64,000 nucleotides of DNA, from contig JSYX01000106.1 in assembly GCA_000787465.1 (NCBI GenBank), positions 1 to 64,000 of the forward strand, written 5' to 3'. A program made the translations under genes and the position numbers. The stretch comes from Thermomucor indicae-seudaticae (Eukaryota > Mucoromycota > Mucoromycetes > Mucorales > Lichtheimiaceae). The notes beneath the pieces were generated by a model. It was not told the DNA's origin and did no database searches. It saw nothing but the letters and a program-made list of their open reading frames with translations. This document shows, piece after piece, positions 57,219 through 64,000 of this stretch. Numbering within the stretch: position 1 is the first letter of the stretch; every line of letters begins with the position of its first letter.

Positions 57219-58939
57219 CTATGATGCAACGGGTGTGGTAATTTGTGCGCGTCTTCGATTCTTCAACAAGGTTGCTTTTTCCATGTTGAGTTCAAAAGTC
57301 TTCTTTGGTGGTTGATGTCTTCCGAGTTTCAGGGTGCTGCCATCTTCTCCTTCTTCTTCGACTTCTTCAGTAAGACCACCCAACATGTTTGGTTTGTCCT
57401 TTTCTTCGCCCATTCGCTGGACGGCATAGGTGATATCAAGGATCTCCTTGATAGAAGCGACGCCTGGTGAGAAGACGTCTTTCCGTTTTGTGCTGGTCGT
57501 TACATCAGGGGTATCCACTTGAGCTGCTACTGCCGCTCGTATGGCCGGTGACGGCTTGATGATGGAGGGTGCTGGCCGTCCAGTAATCCAAGGATGTTGT
57601 AAGAACTGGTCGACAGTATATCGCTCGTGCGGATCGACGCAAAGAAGATGAGTGATAAGGTCTTTGGCGGCATCAGAGACAGAGTCCCACCAGGGACTCA
57701 GGAAAGTGTATTGTCCGCGTGCCACCTTTTCAGTCAGTGCAGGAATCGATTCATCATAAAAGGGAGGGAAACCGCAAAGCATGGTGTACAGCACACAACC
57801 GAGGGCCCACATGTCGACGGCCTTGGAGTACCTTTGATCGCGTACAATTTCTGGAGCTGTATATCCCACCGTTCCGCAGGGCGTGAACGTCGAATTGTCC
57901 CATATGACCTTGGACAGACCAAAATCTGCTATCTTTACACGTCCAATGCCGCCTCCGCCCACTCCTGGTTTAAACTCTCCTTCATCCACCTTGTCTTCGT
58001 CGAATGTGTTGATAGGTTTCTTGGAAGGTATGATCGGTATTGGTTCAAACAGGATATTCTCTGGTTTGATGTCCCTACGAGTGGTATATATCAGCTCCCC
58101 TCCTTCTTCCATTTGCTCTTTCGTTCGTTTTACCGATGTACAATGCCGCACTCTTCGTGCAAGTAGCGGATGCCTTGAGCGACCTGAACGATGACATGCC
58201 GAGCCAAGTCCTCACTAAAGTATGTCAACTTGACTATTCGATGGAACAGTTCGCCGCCTTGACAAAGCTCCATGACAAGGTAATAGTGGTGATCTGATTC
58301 AGAAAACTCGATTAGGCGGATAAGATTGGGATGTCGTGCTGTCTGCATAATCCGCACTTCTTTGAGGATATTGGCGCGCTTTTATATGATGAGTGAATCA
58401 TGGACAATTCTACAAGTGATATTCTTTACCTCTGTAGCGCGTGGTTTCTCTTTCATGCTTGGATGTAAATGTGTCTGTTCTTGCTAAAAAGTATTCAGTT
58501 TAACTCATGGATTCCTCGACTTCCTTTTTCCCATACTTGAGAGGCATCCAATTCACGCTTTCGGACAACTTTAATGGCGACCCATTGACCAGTCATGGTA
58601 TCTCGTGCCTTGTAAACCACAGAAAAGGCACCACTGTACCCGTCTTTCTTAGTCTTTATCGTCCATTTCCTCCCTCCACAGCTTCTTTTTGGCTTACTCT
58701 CCCAATTTCTCCAGAACTTCATAGCGTTCCAAGCCAGGGTATGTGGGTATCGTCCGCTTTCGTAACCGCTCTTGTTCCAAAAACCGAGCTGCGGCAAGTT
58801 CGGTCGACAGTTTGTTGGGATCGGCGACAATGATGTTGCGTTTATTATTATCGTTATTGCCGCTCGACATTTCACTTGACTTTTCCTCTTGTTTCTTGTC
58901 GTTATTAGGTTTCAAAAAGTTTCTAATCTGAGTGAACAT
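57219..58939 (-). CDS. Srk1/Rck2-type MAPK-activated protein kinase
   Basis: Ser/Thr kinase of the CaMK group. Starts MFTQIRNFLKPNNDKK; then YEVLEKLGE and YSGAFSVVYKARD form the P-loop region, VAIKVVRKREL carries the Lys, HPNLIRLIEF and VMELCQGGELFHRIVKLTYF follow. The catalytic loop is VHRDIKPENILFEP and the DFG segment is VKIADFGLSK, separated by an insert of about 40 residues (PIIPSKKPINTF, GEFKPGVGGGGIGR) that is characteristic of yeast Rck1/Rck2 and Srk1/Cmk2. GTVGYTAPEIVRDQRYS is the activation segment. The tail is Lys-rich with helices. In yeasts these kinases act downstream of the Hog1/Sty1 stress MAPK. Several exons. Confidence 0.88.
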
Positions 58940-59193
58940 CGTCCATGAATGGGAAGAAATGAATTGGAAGCAATTCTCGTTCCGCGCCCAATTCGAGTGC
59001 CACACCCTTACTTCAAGCGCTGTATTGTACAGTATATCTACATCTTTCAAAAACAGGTCTCTTTTTTCTGTCTATACGGGAACAACAAATGAGGGTACAA
59101 CAGAGAGTGTAGTGTGCAAGAAAAGACAAGGATAAGGATTATAATAGTGTAAAAAGTGAATAGTTGAAAATGACATAGGTTGGTAGGGCGGTT

Positions 59194-60590
59194 TTAGGCA
59201 CCAATCTTCTTGTCCAACACTTCTCTGACTGCCTTGACAATGACATTGTCATCGGGGAATGCAAAGTCTTCGAGGTTCTTGGCGTAGGGAGTGGGCACGT
59301 CAGCACCAGCAACGCGCATCAGAGGAGCATCAAGGTAATCGAATGCCTCGGCTAATATGAGTGAGTACATTGGGAAACAAAGAAATGGACCGCGTCTATT
59401 AACTTACATTCCATGACCTGAGCAGCAATTTCGGATCCAACACCAAACGAGGCCCAGCCACCTTCAACGGTAATGATACGGTTGGTCTTCTTGATGGACT
59501 TGACGATCGTGTCCATGTCCAAAGGACGGATCGAGCGCAGGTTGATGACTTCCGCCGAGATACCGCTCTTGGCCAGCTGTTCGGCGGCCTTAATGGAGAA
59601 GCCCACGGAACGCGAGTGGGCCACGATGGTGATGTCCTTACCCTCACGTTCGACCTTGGCCTTACCGATCGGCAGGAGGAAGTCAGACGACAAGGCTTCC
59701 TGGGACATGGGATGCGAGACACCATATTCAAGTTCGTTCTCGAGGACAACGACCGGGTTGGGATCACGGATAGCAGCCTTCAGCAGACCCTTGGCGTCCT
59801 CCGAGTTCCAGGGCGAGACCACCTTCAGACCAGGTACAGAACCGTACCATGCAGCATAGCACTGCGAGTGCTGGGCAGCGACACCGGCAGCAGCACCGTT
59901 CGGACCACGGAACACGATGGGCACACGCACGCTGCCACCGGACATGTAGTGCGTCTTGGCTGCAGAATTGACGATTTGATCAATAGCCTACAATAATCCA
60001 CTCTCGCCTTTTCAATATCGATGTTATCTTTTCCAAACATGATCATCTTACCTGCATAGCAAAGTTGAAAGTCATGAATTCACAGATGGGCTTCAAGCCA
60101 CTCATGGCAGCACCGACGGCCAAGCCAGCGAAACCCATCTCGGTAATAGGCGTATCGATTACTCGTTTGGGTCCAAACTTGTCCAGCAAGCCCTTGGTCA
60201 CCTACGATTATTTTACCCAACCTCCGATGAGCCACCACCCCAATCTTTTTCGCATGTTTTCCCGATTCTTCCCACCAACCTTGTAGGCACCGTTATATTG
60301 CGCAACTTCTTCACCGAGAATAAACACCTTTTCGTCACGCAGTAACTCTTCCTCTAATGCCTGGTTCAAAGCATCGCGCACTGTCATCTAACAGCAAAAG
60401 GGTTGGTCTCTCTTTCTCTCGTTTTTCCCCTTCTTTTTAAACTTTTCCCGGGAAAACCCGCACACACCTCGACAGTGCTGGACGAGTTGAACCGCTGTTG
60501 TTGAGCTAACATAGCCCATGCAGCCTTGTTGGGTCCGGCATGTCGAGCGGCAATAGGAGCAAGGCGATGCAATGAGGACAGGAAAGTCAT
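59194..60590 (-). CDS. PDB1: Pyruvate dehydrogenase E1 beta subunit
   Basis: Mitochondrial E1 component partner of E1 alpha, converting pyruvate and lipoyl-E2 to acetyl-E2. Starts [18 protein letters not shown], a basic, hydroxylated mitochondrial presequence ending near FNSSSTVE. The core: [84 protein letters not shown] and [16 protein letters not shown], all typical of the beta subunit; the thiamine-diphosphate Glu lies in ILGEEV. Five exons. The C-terminus is close to the usual length and ends [11 protein letters not shown]. Confidence 0.95.
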
Positions 60591-61031
60591 TTCTGTTTGT
60601 TGAGTGTGAGTGAGAGAGCGAGAAAAAAAGAAAAAGCGGGCAATCGGATTCTTAACACACCGGGTGAAATCGCCAAAAAAAGAGTGGTCACAAACTTCTT
60701 TGATTTTTCAGAAACAGCATGTCTGAGCACAAAGCTTGCGAGAAATAGACAGGAAGTCAATTGCAGGTCTTCTAAGCAAATAAACAGGTATCCAATAAAT
60801 GATAAATACAGCAGTATAAGAATAAATAAGATGTACGGTGTTGATGCTTGCAAGAAAAAGAGATTGCTGCGTGAATAAAATGTGGTTGACGGTGGTATGC
60901 TTGCTCAGAGGGTGAACTATGAGGGTAGATTATTACTATTACTACTATAATAATTAGCGTGCTCCACCTTGTGTGCTATATACATACATATCAGCTTATC
61001 TTCCCAATTACAATATTCAATTTGTTCTTCT
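60591..61031. other. Intergenic region, nothing recognised
   Basis: AT-rich, with an ATTATTACTATTACTACT-like simple stretch near 60940. Promoter of PDB1 and 3' end of the phosphatase gene. Confidence 0.5.
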
Positions 61032-62563
61032 TTACCTGGATCGTTTATTCTTGTTGGCGCGTTCCTTGGCTAATGGATGATCAGCGGGCGTCAAGAGCTC
61101 AAAGCTGCACAAGAGTTCTTCGCTAACACTCATGATCGCACCAAAGTTGTCGAACTCGCCGCAGTAATTGGGTGCAGAAAAGACAGTGACCAGAGTTCGA
61201 TCATTAAAGAATTCGTAGCCATCCTCGACAACCATGTGTGCCCGGCACACCAAATCCAAATCAAACTTGGCTAGAAACTCATTAATCACTTTTTTGCCAA
61301 AGCAGTACGATACACCACGCTCATTGTCTTCCCAGTCCACAGTAACATCCGACGGATCAGACCACAACAAGTCGTTCAGCAAGCCGTAGTCAGGTACATC
61401 CGTTGGTCGTTGAATGTTGCGTATTTCGTCCATGCTGTGGAGGGACGGCGACAGTCCACCGTGGACACAAAAGATTTTACCGGCTACTAACGCCGCAATC
61501 GGCAGCGTGTTGAAGGTATCCACAAAGGTCCTCCACATTTTTGGGTTCAATCGCCTCTTGCATTCATCATAGAAACCATACACTGGCCGAAAAAAGATCA
61601 GCGAACCTTCTCCGTTTCCATATGTAACGTATATTACCTTTGGTGACATTGGCGCATTCATGGTTGCCACGCAGCAGAAAAAAGTTTTCGGGAAACTTGA
61701 TCTTGTAGCAGAGCAAGAGCAGGATAGTTTCCAAGCTTTGTTTGCCACGATCCACATAGTCGCCTAGGAACAGATAATTGCTGCTAGGTGGGAAACCGCC
61801 CATTTCAAACAGACGAATCAGATCGGTGTATTGACCATGAGTGTCACCGACGATCTTGACAGGTGGTGATAATTCAAGCAGAGACTGCGTTACCCTTTCT
61901 TTTTAGCTCCAACGTTTCTTTTCTCTCTCTCTCTCACACTTTGTTCCTCCTTACTGGTTGATTTAAAAAGATTTCCATAGCCGCCCGGCAAATTGCCACG
62001 ACTTCGGATTGCTTAAGACACAGTTGCTTGGAGACTTTGGTATGTCCAGCTTGGATGAGACGTTCGATATAATCGTCCAGTTCAGCTGGTGTGATGGTAT
62101 GCGTGGCGTAACAACTCGCGATACTGTTCATGGTCAATTGGTTGATAGAACCGACGGTCAGGTTGGCACCAAGGTATTCGTCTTGCTGCTGCTGGACTGA
62201 GCCGTCGCCGTTTTGTTGTTGAGGCGGCCAAAAGTCGGAGGCGGCCAGCAATTTGTGTTGCTGTGGGTGTGCGACTTTACCGCCAAACGGATCCTGTCCC
62301 TGAATAGTGTCTTGCTGATCGTCCTCTTCCTTGTTGCCCAGCGGATAGTCGGGGTTCAGCTGCGCCAATGACGATTGGTTGTTGTTGGTTTGTAGCTGAC
62401 GGGCAGGCAGTGAATGACGATGATGGGAATTTATTAGAATGGAGCTGACGGACTGAGTCGTGTTGGTGCTGTACTCATTGTCTTCAACAGGACGAGGCGG
62501 CGGCATACTCTTGGTCGTCCGACGACCCTTCTTGCCATTTCGTTTTGAGACGTTGTTGCCCAT
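61032..62563 (-). CDS. PPZ1: Ppz-type Ser/Thr protein phosphatase
   Basis: PP1-like catalytic domain with an extended N-terminus. Starts [18 protein letters not shown], a myristoylation site (Gly2) with basic residues. A Gln/Asn/Ser-rich segment of about 120 residues follows, and then the core [15 protein letters not shown]. Metal ligands and catalytic motifs are present: [64 protein letters not shown], and [28 protein letters not shown]. Three or four exons. In yeast Ppz1 controls K+ and Na+ homeostasis and is inhibited by Hal3. The N-terminus is shorter than the yeast one. Confidence 0.92.
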
Positions 62564-62780
62564 ATTAGAACAAAGAGGAAAGGAAAACAGGGAAGCTCGA
62601 AAACATTAACTCGCTTTCTTCCGAAATTTTGGAAAACCGATGTACTCGCGTGCTGTCAGACCCGAACAGGAAGTGCAGGTTGCGTCCAATAACTGAATTT
62701 CATTTTCTTTTTCATGTACAAATAGACATTAGAGCTATGTCTGAAGTCAAAAAACAAGACAAACAAATATATATAAAATA

Positions 62781-63957
62781 CTATTTCTTGTAGTAGCTCA
62801 AGGGCACATTGTCCTCTTCGTCCGAAGAAGAATCTGAAGACATAATAACAGGTTTACTTCGGCGACGGTTTGCTTTGCGCGATGGATGATGTCTTGGTTT
62901 ATCTATGCGGATTCTGTGATGCGGTAAATGATGAGTAAACGGTGGCTTTGGTTCGCCAGGGGTATTGCTTTGTTGTTGTGCAAAAGACGGATTGATGATG
63001 GAAAGGTACCAAAACATAAAGTTGGAAATCACAACTTGCTGTTGGAGCGGCCGTCTCGGATTCGCCAATTTCATGTGAGATAGCCGGTATATGGCACGCT
63101 CAACGTGGATAGGAAGTCGATAGTCATGAATGTAATATCGTTCTACCGGTTTGGCGCCAGCTGCTGCGGGTGGTGCGACTGGCTTCACAGGCGCCTCCTT
63201 CTTATTACGAGAGGATGACTTTAATGATAATGACCGCGTAATAAATGCTGCAATCCCACGTTTTGGTGATGTGCTATCCAAAGACTCTCGACGCTTATTG
63301 GTAGTCGCCTGCTGCTCATCATCGACTCGTCCTCGGCGACCTTTTCGTCTCTTGTCACTATTCAGAATGCCGCTTAACCATGATAATCTCTTCTCAGGCT
63401 TTCCTGGTACCGTCATTTGGGACATGGAGCGCCTGAGAGTCGTGCTTTCGTCGTCTTTTTCTTCAGCTAGCGGTGGTTCCTTTAGCTTCATGATATCTGG
63501 GCATATATGTGACTCTGCATCTTTCACTCGTGAAAGGATCCCTTGCGGGGAATCATAGGATGATGCCAGACTCGCGCTGCCCAAATCAATCCATTCGCTT
63601 AAACTCACAGGCCGGTCCTGCAACCGGATGCCTTCAGAGGGCACGTATCCCATGCGGTCCCTGACATCCGTCGAATGCCGTGAAACAAGGGGCCGCCGTC
63701 CACGCCGTCTGTCGCTATTAGCTTCGCTGGCACGTCTTGCTGAAAATGCTGTCCGTCGAGACAAGGCACGTGGAGCGGGCAGCACAGGAGATTCGTTAAT
63801 ATCCAGGGGTGGTGGATCGTTCAAGGACACGGATTTCGAAAGCTTCGACTTTTGCCGTCGCACTTTGGATCCATTTCGGGTAGGCGATGTTCCGTGGAGT
63901 TTAATCCAATTGGCGAATTCGCTAGGTGCAATTTCCGGATGCTTATCCGCAGGCACC
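62781..63957 (-). CDS. Zds1-family protein, 5' end cut by window
   Basis: The last exon starts at an acceptor (TTTTTCAG before 63957) with VPADKHPEIAPSEFANWIKL, a segment found in Zds1/Zds2. A long Ser/Arg-rich disordered region follows with many basic kinase-like sites, then the Zds C-terminal domain: VERAIYRLSHMKLANPRRPL and VVISNFMFWYLS, highly characteristic. The tail is basic, ends SSDEEDNVPLSYYKK and stops at 62781. In yeast Zds1/2 regulate PP2A-Cdc55 and mitotic exit, Cdc42 polarity and mRNA export. The upstream exons lie outside the window. Confidence 0.85.
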
Positions 63958-64000
63958 CTGAAAAATAGCATGAGTGAAATCCCCAGTTTTATCCTTGCTT

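Overview
The window is nuclear DNA from an early-diverging fungus, most likely Mucoromycota (Mucorales-like). Genes are interrupted by many short introns of about 45-80 bp with clear GT...AG ends, coding and intergenic DNA have moderate GC, intergenic spacers are short, and the proteins are fungal types: an ERT1/RDS2-like Zn2Cys6 regulator, a Zds1-type C-terminal domain, an Rck2/Srk1-type kinase, a Ppz-type phosphatase and App1. I see no bacterial operon, no CRISPR array and no virus. The genus is inference.

Layout. 0-13 kb: an MIT-domain protein, a BSD-domain protein, a decayed remnant, cysteine dioxygenase, an empty 2 kb stretch, an AMMECR1-family protein, a large disordered Ser/Arg-rich protein and a small acidic protein. 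13-21 kb: an ERT1/RDS2-like PAS regulator, an ING-family PHD protein, PER1, a small macro-domain ADP-ribose phosphatase-like protein and a FAR1-type glutamine-rich transcription factor. 21-31 kb: two gene-poor stretches around RRP6 and a bHLH factor; the second holds a hairpin-rich element near 29.7 kb. 31-38 kb: alpha-tubulin, an epoxide hydrolase, a helical hypothetical protein, an LRR protein and a short Sfr1/Mei5-like recombination factor. 38-51 kb: an SPX-EXS phosphate exporter, a DIS3L-type RNB exonuclease, an EBP-like EXPERA membrane protein, a broken Tc1/mariner element beside a GC-rich orphan frame, and a CtIP/Sae2/Ctp1 resection factor. 52-64 kb: a Cys-rich small protein with a TATA box, App1, NAA30, an intron-containing tRNA-Ile(UAU), an Srk1/Rck2-type kinase, PDH E1 beta, a Ppz-type phosphatase and the 3' part of a Zds1-type gene cut by the window edge.

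Functional themes are those of an ordinary euchromatic region. RRP6 and the DIS3L-type enzyme are both exosome nucleases. The Sfr1-like and CtIP-like proteins act at different steps of homologous recombination, and the CtIP-like gene has two ACGCGT (MCB) boxes just upstream of its start. Ppz, Zds1 and Srk1/Rck2 homologues belong to stress, ion and cell-cycle signalling in yeasts. Nothing shows a dedicated gene cluster. The least explained signals are the hairpin array at 29.7 kb, the unassigned frames in the gene-poor stretches, and the GC-rich frame beside the mariner copy. Exon joins were made by eye from splice signals, reading frame and family alignment from memory.
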